Shown: positions 26,072 to 33,825 of the stretch, piece after piece
How positions within the stretch are numbered: the first letter of the stretch is position 1
Layout of the letters: the number at the start of each line of letters is the position of its first letter
DNA from: JAJFJD01 sp965228695
GTDB taxonomy: Bacteria; Pseudomonadota; Alphaproteobacteria; UBA8366
DNA: 64,000 nucleotides
Direction: 5' to 3'
Assembly (NCBI GenBank): GCA_965228695.1
Contig: CBDDIB010000002.1
Location: 2,356,001-2,420,000, forward strand
Notes under the pieces: generated by a model
Databases searched by the model: none
What the model was told of the DNA's origin: nothing
What the model saw: only the letters and a program-made list of their open reading frames with translations
Translations under genes and position numbers: made by a program

Positions 26072-27724
26072 TTATTTCTCCACGCGCCAGTCCTCGACCC
26101 AGTGTGTGGACGTGTATTGATGTCCGGTCGGGATTACGCCCTTAAGCCATTTGGGGAAAATGAAAGCACTCGCCCGGAAATACAATGGCAGCGCGGGCAG
26201 GTCGGTCGAATAGAGGTTCTGCATCTCGTGCCAGAGCGCGCGGTTCTTGTCCGGCTCGCAGACCACCTGCATGTCGTCGATGATCTTATCCATCCGCTCG
26301 TTCTTGTAGCCGGTGTAGTTCTGGCCGGACCAGCCGTTGTCGTCGCCGGGAATGCGGGACGAATGCAGCGTGGTCAGCGGGATGTTCCGGGGGGCCGAAA
26401 GCCAAGCGAATTTCGCGAGGCCCTTGAACTTGCGCTTGCGCACGGTTTGGCCGAAATAGACCCGGGGCGGCTGGTTGCGAATGCGGGCATCGATCCCGAT
26501 CTGACGCCACATGCTTTGCATGACCTGTTGGACGAGTTCGCGGGATTTATTGCCGGCGGTGGTCATGAATTCGATCTGCAGCCGTTCGCCCTTCGCGTTG
26601 TGAAGGATGCCGCCGCGCTTCTTGACCCATCCGGCTTCCTTCAACAGGGCCTTCGCGCGCTTCGGGTCGTAATCGTATTTCGGGACATCGGGGTTGTAGA
26701 CGCTGTCGAGCGGACTGACGCTGCCATGCGCCACCGGTTGCTTGCCGTCGAAGAGCTGTTGCGTGATTCCTTCCCGGTCCAACCCGTGCAGGAGCGCCTG
26801 CCGTACACGCCGGTCGGCCAGGACGGGATTGGCGAGATTGATGTCCGCATGCTCGTACACGAGGCTGGGTTTGTAGACGAATTGAAAGCGCTTGCCGTGC
26901 TTTTTCTCGAATTCAAGCGCTTGGTCCAGCGCAAGCCCCATCTCCCCGGCGATATAATCGATCGACCCCGACAACAGATTCGCCGTCAGGGCCGCGGTCT
27001 TCTCGATCGCTTTGATGGTGATGCGCTTGAACTTGGGTTTGCTACCGGTCCACATCGGGTTCTTTTCGAGAACGACGTAGGATCCTTGCACCACTTTGCT
27101 GATCCGATAGGGACCGAACCAAAGGCCCGGATTGGTCGTGTCCGAGTCATAGGCGGTGCGGTTACGGTATTCGGCGGGATCCTTGAAATTCGGTTCCTCG
27201 ATATGCGCCGGCAGGAGTTGGAATCCGTTGATCGATTGGTAGTCGCAGGTGCGCTTATCCAGATGGAGTGTGAACGTATTGTCGTCCTTAACGTCGATAT
27301 GCGTAATTCGGCGGTACAGTTCATAGTTGCCGACGCCAGTTTTCTTGTTCCTGCCGACTTTCCAGGTGAAGACCACATCCTTTGTGGTGATCGGTGTCTT
27401 GTCTCCCCACCACATATTCGGCCGGAGGGTATAGGTGACGGCGATGCCGGGTTTGCCGTCCTGGGTTTCTTCGAATTTTGCGGTGCCTTTCTCCAAATCC
27501 GGCAATTCGGTACAGAGCATGCAGATCAGTTTCCAGTCGGCGTCGTAGATCGTTATCGGCCGGCGTGCCATCGCCAAAATATAGGACTTCGCCAGCATGC
27601 TGCCGATGGCTGGATTGAAATTGTTGGGGAATTGACTGATCCCGATGACCAGTTCGTCTTTCGCGCGTGCCGGTACCGCACAGTGAACCAGTACGAAAAC
27701 TGCTGCGACGAGCCACTTAGGCAT
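26072..27724 (-). CDS. ABC transporter solute-binding protein, peptide/SBP_bac_5 family
   Basis: 550 residues with a signal peptide (MPKWLVAAVFVLVHCAVPARAKD) and the SBP_bac_5 fold: NNFNPAIGS near the start, VTYTLRPNMWWGDKTPITTKDVVFTWK, and DRRVRQALLHGLDREGITQQLFDGK. It captures the solute in the periplasm and delivers it to the two permeases that follow. The start at 27724 is marked by GGGAG nine bases upstream; a long in-frame extension overlaps the crotonase gene and is not used. The crotonase ends 49 bases upstream on the same strand. Confidence 0.92.
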   Translation of the reverse strand: MPKWLVAAVFVLVHCAVPARAKDELVIGISQFPNNFNPAIGSMLAKSYILAMARRPITIYDADWKLICMLCTELPDLEKGTAKFEETQDGKPGIAVTYTLRPNMWWGDKTPITTKDVVFTWKVGRNKKTGVGNYELYRRITHIDVKDDNTFTLHLDKRTCDYQSINGFQLLPAHIEEPNFKDPAEYRNRTAYDSDTTNPGLWFGPYRISKVVQGSYVVLEKNPMWTGSKPKFKRITIKAIEKTAALTANLLSGSIDYIAGEMGLALDQALEFEKKHGKRFQFVYKPSLVYEHADINLANPVLADRRVRQALLHGLDREGITQQLFDGKQPVAHGSVSPLDSVYNPDVPKYDYDPKRAKALLKEAGWVKKRGGILHNAKGERLQIEFMTTAGNKSRELVQQVMQSMWRQIGIDARIRNQPPRVYFGQTVRKRKFKGLAKFAWLSAPRNIPLTTLHSSRIPGDDNGWSGQNYTGYKNERMDKIIDDMQVVCEPDKNRALWHEMQNLYSTDLPALPLYFRASAFIFPKWLKGVIPTGHQYTSTHWVEDWRVEK

Positions 27725-27773
27725 TCTTGTTGCTCCCTGCGGACAACGAAGTCGCCGGTGGCTCTTCATGCGC

Positions 27774-28556
27774 CTAGTCCCCGAAGCGGCCGTGCCGGCC
27801 AACCCCGGAGACGAAACGACCGGCCCCCTGGCGACCTTCCTGTTGTACCACATCAACGCCCGCTTGGAATTCCAACTGCATCGCTTCCTCAAAGTTGTGA
27901 TCGAACTGCCGATACACCGATGCCCGGTCGCCGCGTACACAGGCCTGCGGAAAGGCCGCAATCTCCTGTGCGAGCTGTTGTGCGGTGTCAAGTGCCTGAT
28001 TTTTAGGCACGATCCGGTTGGCTAGTCCCATTTGCAACGCTTCTTCGGCGCCCACCGGGCGCCCGGTCAGAATCATGTCGAGGGCGCGGCTCGTGCCGAT
28101 CAGGCGGGGCAAGCGCACTGTGCCGCCGTCGATCAGCGGCATGCCGAAGCGCCGGCAGAAGACGCCGAATATCGCATCCTCCTCGACCACGCGAAGATCG
28201 CACCAGAGCGCGATTTCGAGGCCGCCGGCGACCGCATAACCAGAGACCGCCGCGATGACCGGCTTGTCGAGGGACAGGCGTGTCGGCCCCATCGGGCCAT
28301 CGCCGTCCTCGCTGTACCGCTTCTGCCGCTCGCCGGAGGCGACCGCCTTCAGATCGGCGCCGGCGCAGAACCCAGTGTCCTTGCCGGCGATGACCGCGAC
28401 GGATGCGCTGTCGTCGGCATCGAAAGCGCGGAATGCATCAGCCAGCGCATCCGCCGTCTCGTTGTCGACCGCATTCCGGGCCTCCGGCCGGTTGATGGTG
28501 ACCGTGGTGACTGGGCCATCCTTCTGCACGATTACTTTTTCGCTTCGCGACGCCAT
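27774..28556 (-). CDS. Enoyl-CoA hydratase/isomerase (crotonase) family protein
   Basis: 260 residues. Crotonase features: VTINRPEARNAVDNET near the start, the first oxyanion-hole segment GFCAGADLKAV, the second GYAVAGGLEIALWCDLRV, and FGMPLIDGGTVRLPRLIG. The substrate pocket does not identify a unique reaction, so hydratase, isomerase or hydrolase remain possible. The start at 28556 follows GGAGAGG closely. It lies between pyrE (135 bases upstream) and the ABC importer (49 bases downstream), probably transcribed with the latter. Confidence 0.9.
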   Translation of the reverse strand: MASRSEKVIVQKDGPVTTVTINRPEARNAVDNETADALADAFRAFDADDSASVAVIAGKDTGFCAGADLKAVASGERQKRYSEDGDGPMGPTRLSLDKPVIAAVSGYAVAGGLEIALWCDLRVVEEDAIFGVFCRRFGMPLIDGGTVRLPRLIGTSRALDMILTGRPVGAEEALQMGLANRIVPKNQALDTAQQLAQEIAAFPQACVRGDRASVYRQFDHNFEEAMQLEFQAGVDVVQQEGRQGAGRFVSGVGRHGRFGD

Positions 28557-28691
28557 TCCTCTCTCCGCGTTCGTTCCGGGACACGCCTTTGCGCGGGCGT
28601 GAATAATCACGGGCGCAACTGTGCCCGAAGACGATACGAAGCGAAAGAAAAGAGGCCGAGACCCCGAATTTAGGATCGGCCGCGGAGACGA

Positions 28692-29357
28692 TTAGCCGCT
28701 GGCGTTCGAGCGGGCGGGCGCCCAGTCGTCCGGTGCGTGCAGGAAGGCGGCGACTTTCTCGATCGTCGAGGCGTCGAAATAATTTTCCTCCTCGGCGCAT
28801 TTCAGTACGTCCCACCATGTTGCGAGGCCGTGCAGCGTGACCCCGGCTTTCTTCAAACCCTGAATGCCCTCCGGAAAGATGCCGTAATGGAAGACGACAA
28901 AGGTATGCGCACATTCCGCGCCCGCGTCGCGGATGCCGTCGACGAAGCTCAATTTGCTGCCGCCGTCGGTTGCGAGATCCTCAATCAGCAGAATGTTGTC
29001 GCCTTCGTTGACGATGCCCTCGATCCGCGCATTCCGGCCGAACCCCTTCGGTTTCTTGCGGATATAGATCATCGGCACGTCGAGCAGCTCGGCGATCCAG
29101 GCAGCGAACGGGATGCCCGCGGTTTCGCCGCCGGCGACGGCGTTTACAGCCGAAACGTCGACAGCCTGTCTGATCTGTTCGGCCATCAGCGACATGAGGG
29201 TGCGGCGCGCATCGACGAACGAGATGAGCCGGCGGCAATCGACATACACCGGGCTGAGACGGCCGCTGGTAAAGGTGAACGGATCGTCGGGCCGGAACAG
29301 GACGGATTCGGTTTCGATCAGGATACGGGCGGCCTTACGGGCCATATCGTCGGACAT
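28692..29357 (-). CDS. pyrE: Orotate phosphoribosyltransferase
   Basis: 221 residues. Makes orotidine 5'-phosphate from orotate and PRPP in de novo pyrimidine synthesis. FTFTSGRLSPVYVDCRRL (about 28-45) binds orotate, IRKKPKGFGRNARIEG forms the flexible catalytic loop, and NILLIEDLATDGGS is the PRPP-binding motif. It belongs to the longer alphaproteobacterial type. The hspQ stop is 15 bases upstream on the same strand, so the two are probably cotranscribed. Confidence 0.95.
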   Translation of the reverse strand: MSDDMARKAARILIETESVLFRPDDPFTFTSGRLSPVYVDCRRLISFVDARRTLMSLMAEQIRQAVDVSAVNAVAGGETAGIPFAAWIAELLDVPMIYIRKKPKGFGRNARIEGIVNEGDNILLIEDLATDGGSKLSFVDGIRDAGAECAHTFVVFHYGIFPEGIQGLKKAGVTLHGLATWWDVLKCAEEENYFDASTIEKVAAFLHAPDDWAPARSNASG

Positions 29358-29372
29358 TGCGGACTTGATCCT

Positions 29373-29690
29373 TCAATTTGTGCGGCGGCGCAGGACATAG
29401 GCGCCTTTCTCGAACCGGTCGAAATACGCCCCAATCAGTTGATGGCGGACCGGCTCCATACTGTGGTCGAGTTCCAGGTTCTGTTCCGCGACATAGGTCG
29501 TGTGGGCCGCATCATGCACGAGCACGTGGTACCAAGGCATTCCCTTCGGCGGCCGGGACTGCGCCATCTGTTCGTACCATGCGTCGGTCCCTTGAAAGAT
29601 CGGGTCCACGTCGAAGACCACGCCGCGGTATTCGAAGAGTTTATGGTGGATGAGCTGGCCCGGTCGGAACTGCGCGATGCTTTCTGCCAT
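29373..29690 (-). CDS. hspQ: HspQ family heat-shock protein / Lon specificity factor
   Basis: 105 residues with the HspQ (YccV-like) pattern: FRPGQLIHHKLFEYRGVVFDVDP, then MPWYHVLVHDAAHTTYVAEQNLE. In enterobacteria HspQ binds hemimethylated DNA and stimulates Lon proteolysis. It is small, cytosolic and probably made of a beta-barrel. First gene of the hspQ-pyrE pair. I cannot pick out a convincing sigma-32 promoter in the 168-base divergent region upstream. Confidence 0.92.
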   Translation of the reverse strand: MAESIAQFRPGQLIHHKLFEYRGVVFDVDPIFQGTDAWYEQMAQSRPPKGMPWYHVLVHDAAHTTYVAEQNLELDHSMEPVRHQLIGAYFDRFEKGAYVLRRRTN

Positions 29691-29858
29691 GCGTGATCGG
29701 CCATTCTTATTGATGGTTGGTCGGAAACGCTCGGTTGCGGCAATCTGCCTTGAGGGGAGGGTTCTGTCCAGGGCGATTGACTCCGGTTTCCCAAGGCCCT
29801 TTAGTTCCGTTACTCTTCGCCATCCACCGCGTTTTGATCACCACTGAATTGTCTTGTC

Positions 29859-31547
29859 ATGCCTGAAAATCTGCCGACTCGCCATGGCGGCCAGCTTGTC
29901 GTGGACGCCCTGCGCAAGAACGGCGTCGATACCGTGTTTTGCCTGCCGGGGGAGAGTTTCCTCGGCATTCTCGACGTGTTGCTCGATACGCCGGAGATCA
30001 AGTTGGTGACCTGCCGTCACGAGGCGGGCGCGGCCTTCATGGCCGAAGCCTACGGCAAATTGACGGGCAAGCCTGCCGTCTGCCTCGTTACGCGCGGTCC
30101 CGGCGCCTGCAACGCCTCGATTGGCGTGCACAACGCGAAGCATGATTCGACGCCGATGCTGGTCCTGATTGGGCACGCCACGCGCTACGAGGTGCAACGT
30201 GAAGCGTTTCAGGAGATCGAATACCGGTATATGTATCTCGAACTCACCAAATGGGTGGCGCAAATCGACAGTGTTGACCGCATTCCCGAGTTCGTCAGCC
30301 GCGCCTACAACCTGGCGACGTCCGGGCGGCAGGGCCCCGTTGCCCTGGTCATGCCGGAGGATATGCTGGACGACAAGATCGCCATGCCCGACGCGCCGCC
30401 GGCGATCACGGTGCAGCCGGAACCGTCGGAAAGCCAGATGGCGGCATTCCGCGCATTGCTGGAAAAGGCGCAGCGGCCTTTCCTGATTTCGGGTTCGGTG
30501 CTGTCCGAACAGGCGGTCAACGACCTGACGGCGTTTGCCGAGGCCAACTGCATCCCGGCGACGGTCGGGTTCCGCCGCCAGGATTGTTTCGACATGACCA
30601 GCCCGTGCTATGCGGGCGACATCGGGTACGGGCCGATCCCGGCGGATTTGGCCGACCGGGTGAAGGAGTCCGACTTGATCATCGCTGTCGGCAGCCGGTT
30701 GAACACGATCATCACGCAGGATTTCACCCTGTTCGACCGGCTCGGCGACAATCAGGCGCTGATCCATGTCCATCCGGCCTCGGAGGAGATCGGGCGGCTG
30801 TATACGCCGGTGCTGGGGGTTCAGGCGGGTACGGCGGAATTTGCCGCCGCGGCGCGCGCGATGGCGCCGGTGGCGAGCGATCACCGCACGAAATGGATCG
30901 AGGACGCTCATGCCGCTTATCTCGAAACCCTGACGCCGCCGCCCTGCGATGCACCGCTGGACCCGGGGCAGGCGATGCTGCAGCTTCAGGAGTGGCTGCC
31001 GGAAGACGCGATCGTTACGGTCGATGCCGGGGCGTATTCGAGTTGGCCGCTGCGCTTCCTGCGCTTCAAGCGGCCGATGCGGTTGCTGGCGGGCAATCTG
31101 GGCGCCATGGGATCGTCGGTGCCGGCGGGTGTCGCCGCGGCGATCACCTGTCCCGACCGGCAGGTCGTCTCGATGGTGGGCGACGGCAGCGCGTTGATGA
31201 CCGGTCAGGAAATCGCGACCGCGATGCAGAACGACGCGAAGCCGATCGTCATCCTGTTCAACAACGGGATCTACGGCACGATCCGCCTGAACCAGGAAAA
31301 CCACTATCCCGGCCGCGTCAGCGGCACCGATCTGGTCAATCCGGATTTCGCGGCTTGGGCGCGGTCCTTCGGGGCGCATGGCGAGACGGTGGAACGCACC
31401 GAGGACTTCCTGCCCGCATTGGAACGCGCCAAGGCGAGCGGGACGGCGGCGCTGATCGAATTGCGGATCGACGAGAATCTCGTGTCGTCGCGCACGACGT
31501 TGAGCGCGGCCCGCGAGAAGGCGCTGGCGGCGCAGGACGCCGACTAG
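29859..31547 (+). CDS. Thiamine-pyrophosphate-dependent enzyme, acetolactate-synthase-like
   Basis: 562 residues with the three-domain TPP fold. The N-terminal domain carries the cofactor-activating Glu55 in TCRHEAGAAFMAEAYGKLTG. The central FAD/nucleotide-like domain is about 190-340. The C-terminal domain has the TPP/Mg motif SMVGDGSALMTGQEI followed by ILFNNGIYGTI. Members of this group include acetolactate synthase, benzoylformate decarboxylase and related lyases. No ilvN or other partner gene is adjacent, so a biosynthetic IlvB role is unlikely; a catabolic 2-oxo-acid decarboxylase or carboligase fits better. Confidence 0.9.
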   Translation: MPENLPTRHGGQLVVDALRKNGVDTVFCLPGESFLGILDVLLDTPEIKLVTCRHEAGAAFMAEAYGKLTGKPAVCLVTRGPGACNASIGVHNAKHDSTPMLVLIGHATRYEVQREAFQEIEYRYMYLELTKWVAQIDSVDRIPEFVSRAYNLATSGRQGPVALVMPEDMLDDKIAMPDAPPAITVQPEPSESQMAAFRALLEKAQRPFLISGSVLSEQAVNDLTAFAEANCIPATVGFRRQDCFDMTSPCYAGDIGYGPIPADLADRVKESDLIIAVGSRLNTIITQDFTLFDRLGDNQALIHVHPASEEIGRLYTPVLGVQAGTAEFAAAARAMAPVASDHRTKWIEDAHAAYLETLTPPPCDAPLDPGQAMLQLQEWLPEDAIVTVDAGAYSSWPLRFLRFKRPMRLLAGNLGAMGSSVPAGVAAAITCPDRQVVSMVGDGSALMTGQEIATAMQNDAKPIVILFNNGIYGTIRLNQENHYPGRVSGTDLVNPDFAAWARSFGAHGETVERTEDFLPALERAKASGTAALIELRIDENLVSSRTTLSAAREKALAAQDAD

Positions 31548-31550
31548 ACG

Positions 31551-32906
31551 CTAAACCGCGACGGCGTGCTTGGCCTTGGTAGCGGCGGTCCGGAGATACT
31601 GATCGAAGACCGATGCGACGATCCGGACGAAGACATGGTTTTTGGGCGGGATGCGGACGGTTCCGTTTTCGAACTCGATGAGTCCGTCCTCACAGAGTTG
31701 ATGTAAAGCATCGGTCTCTGTCGGGAAGTCTTTGATCGAATTGCCGAATTGAGTCGCGGTTTGATCGATGTCCACCGTCATGTCGCACATCAGCCGTTCG
31801 ATCAGGGCACGGCGCACGTGGTCGTCACGGTCGGTGGCGATGCCTTTGACGATCGGCAACATCCGATCCTTGATATCGCTGCGCCAGCGCCGGACATCCG
31901 TTTCATTCTGCACGTATCCATGTGGCGTCATGCCGATGGCGGAGGCGCCGAAGCTCAGGAGAGTGGTGGCCGGGTCGGTCGTGTAGCCCTGGAAATTCCG
32001 CCGCAACGTGCCGGCCGCATGACTGTCCGCCATCGTCGTGCCGCGCCGTGCGAAATGGTCCATGCCGATGGCAAGGTAGCCGGAATTGACGAGTTGGGTG
32101 GAAACCGAGTCATGTTGGAGACGGCGTTCCGCAGGAGACGGCAGCAGGGCTTCGTCGATGAGGGCCTGATGCTTCTTCATCCAGGGCACGTGAGCGTAGC
32201 CGAACAACGCGATCCGGTCGGGCCGAAGCTGCCGGACCCGCTCCGTCGATGTCAGGAGGTCGGGCACCGTTTGGTGCGGCAGGCCGTACATCAGGTCGAC
32301 ATTGATGTCCTGAATGCCGGCTGCCCGGAGCCGTTCGACCACGTGGGCGATCTGTTCGTAAGGCTGGATGCGGTTGATCGCTTTCTGCACCGTCGGGTTT
32401 AGGTCTTGGACCCCGAGGCTGGCGCGGCTGATTCCCGCCTCGCCGCAGGCCGCGATGAAATCGTCGTCGCTCGATCGCGGGTCGAGTTCGATGGCGATTT
32501 CACTTTCCGCATTGATATCAAATTGTTGCCGAAGGTGTTTGATTAGACGAATGAGGCCGTCATGCCCGAGCGTATTGGGGGATCCGCCGCCGAGATGGAT
32601 ATGGCTGATCGATAGGCGGCCCGGTAATGCCTCGGCGACGAGATCGATCTCCGCGATCAAATGATCCAGGTAGTCCGCGATGACACTCTCACGGCGTACG
32701 ACTCGCGTGTTGCAGCCGCAGAACCAGCAGAGTTCGTGGCAGAAGGGTGTGTGCAGATACAGCGAGGCCGGAGCCGCCGGGTCGAGTGCGGCGAGCCACG
32801 TCTGGTAATCCCCGGCGCCGATGCCGTCATGGAAATGGGGAGCGGTCGGATAGCTGGTGTAGCGCGGAAGCCGGCGGGTGAGGAGGTCGTTCGATTGAGC
32901 GGTCAT
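31551..32906 (-). CDS. hemN: Oxygen-independent coproporphyrinogen III oxidase
   Basis: 451 residues. Radical-SAM enzyme that converts coproporphyrinogen III to protoporphyrinogen IX without oxygen. The cluster-binding CxxxCxxC is Cys56-Cys60-Cys63 in CHELCWFCGCN, with the HemN-specific extra Cys65. LHLGGGSPNTL-type sequence (HIHLGGGSPNTLG) follows, along with the N-terminal RRLPRYTSYPTAPHF found only in true HemN proteins. The start at 32906 gives the normal N-terminus. An FNR-type site is 35 bases upstream, which fits induction under low oxygen. Confidence 0.95.
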   Translation of the reverse strand: MTAQSNDLLTRRLPRYTSYPTAPHFHDGIGAGDYQTWLAALDPAAPASLYLHTPFCHELCWFCGCNTRVVRRESVIADYLDHLIAEIDLVAEALPGRLSISHIHLGGGSPNTLGHDGLIRLIKHLRQQFDINAESEIAIELDPRSSDDDFIAACGEAGISRASLGVQDLNPTVQKAINRIQPYEQIAHVVERLRAAGIQDINVDLMYGLPHQTVPDLLTSTERVRQLRPDRIALFGYAHVPWMKKHQALIDEALLPSPAERRLQHDSVSTQLVNSGYLAIGMDHFARRGTTMADSHAAGTLRRNFQGYTTDPATTLLSFGASAIGMTPHGYVQNETDVRRWRSDIKDRMLPIVKGIATDRDDHVRRALIERLMCDMTVDIDQTATQFGNSIKDFPTETDALHQLCEDGLIEFENGTVRIPPKNHVFVRIVASVFDQYLRTAATKAKHAVAV

Positions 32907-32940
32907 CGGAACAACGTTGATGGGCGGTACGGGTACCGCA

Positions 32941-32954
32941 TTGATGGAGATCAA
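32941..32954. promoter_or_regulatory. FNR/FixK-type operator
   Basis: TTGAT-GGAG-ATCAA is a perfect match to the FNR-family box, placed 35 bases before the hemN start. hemN is a classic target of FnrL/FixK/Anr in alphaproteobacteria. It shares the 163-base divergent region with the imuA SOS box. Confidence 0.85.
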
Positions 32955-33031
32955 ATTTACGCGTTTTGGGGTTGTGCCGGGTGGTCGCAGGCTGGTTGCC
33001 GGCCCTTGACCGATGGGCCGTTTCGGAATAA

Positions 33032-33046
33032 GAACAAAAAGAGAAC
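33032..33046. promoter_or_regulatory. LexA (SOS) box of the alphaproteobacterial type
   Basis: GAAC-AAAAAGA-GAAC is an exact GAAC-N7-GAAC direct repeat, the LexA site known from alphaproteobacteria. It lies 23 bases before the imuA start, where it would block transcription of imuA-imuB and the genes behind them until DNA damage. Confidence 0.88.
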
Positions 33047-33069
33047 ATTTAGCAGCGAAGGTCCCCTGT

Positions 33070-33825
33070 ATGCCCGAGCAAGAAAGCACCCTGTTGATCG
33101 ATCTCCGGGCCCGCATTGCCCGGTTGGAACGCGGTGAAACCGATATTGGGCGCTATCCGGCGATGCCGTCCGGCATTCCCGCGATCGATGCGGCGTTGCC
33201 GGGCGGCGGGCTGGCCAGCGGGGCGGTGCATGAGGTGACGGGCAGCGCCGCGGGCGGCTTCGCATCGGTGCTCGCGGGGCGGACGGACGGACCGGTGCTG
33301 TGGTGCGTCATGGCGCGGTCTGGCGCCGATCTCTACGGACCCGGCCTCGCGGCGTTCGGCCTCGATACGGACCGGCTGGTGATCGCCCGGTGCACGACGG
33401 CGGAGGACATGCTGTGGGCGATGGAGGAAGGGTTGCGCGATCCCGGCCTTGCCGCGGTGGTCGGCGAGCCGGACCGCGCGGTCGCCTTGACCGCCAGCCG
33501 CCGGTTGCAGCTTGCCGCCGAGACGGGCGGCGGCATCGGCCTGGTGCTGCGGCGGGGCGCGGGCAAGGGCGATCTGTCGCCGAGCGCGGTGTTCAGCCGA
33601 TGGCGGGCGGACTCCGCGCCGCTGCTGGGATTGCCGGGCGCGACGGGCGACTCTATCGGCGGGACGCGCTGGCGGTTGGACCTGTTGCGTTGCCGCGGCG
33701 GGATCGGCGGCATGAACAAGACATGGTTGGTGGAATGGTGCGATGCGACGCGTGATCTCTCTTTGGTTTCCGACATTGCCGATCGACCGGGTGCGGCGCG
33801 GGAAGGGCAGCGCCTGGCAGGATGA
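33070..33825 (+). CDS. imuA: ImuA-type RecA-like mutasome protein
   Basis: 251 residues resembling ImuA/SulA-like RecA homologues: FPAID-type segment GIPAIDAALPGGGLASGAVHEVTGSAAGGFAS, then VLWCV, and GLVLRRG. The Walker A lysine of RecA is missing, as in other ImuA proteins. With ImuB and DnaE2 it performs error-prone translesion synthesis after DNA damage. ATG 33070 is used because the earlier in-frame ATG (33013) lies upstream of the LexA box and would place the operator inside the coding region. It overlaps imuB by 83 bases. Confidence 0.9.
   Translation: MPEQESTLLIDLRARIARLERGETDIGRYPAMPSGIPAIDAALPGGGLASGAVHEVTGSAAGGFASVLAGRTDGPVLWCVMARSGADLYGPGLAAFGLDTDRLVIARCTTAEDMLWAMEEGLRDPGLAAVVGEPDRAVALTASRRLQLAAETGGGIGLVLRRGAGKGDLSPSAVFSRWRADSAPLLGLPGATGDSIGGTRWRLDLLRCRGGIGGMNKTWLVEWCDATRDLSLVSDIADRPGAAREGQRLAG

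Noticed and set aside
26102..28006. Long open plus-strand frame opposite the ABC binding protein and crotonase
   Set aside because: The minus strand encodes two recognisable families here; the plus-strand translation shows no motif and no good start.
28640..28680. GGCCGA...TCGGCC inverted repeat between pyrE and the crotonase gene
   Set aside because: A short stem with a 16-base loop and no T-run; likely chance.
33013..33069. Longer imuA start at 33013
   Set aside because: The LexA box would then lie inside the coding sequence, and family N-termini match the start at 33070.
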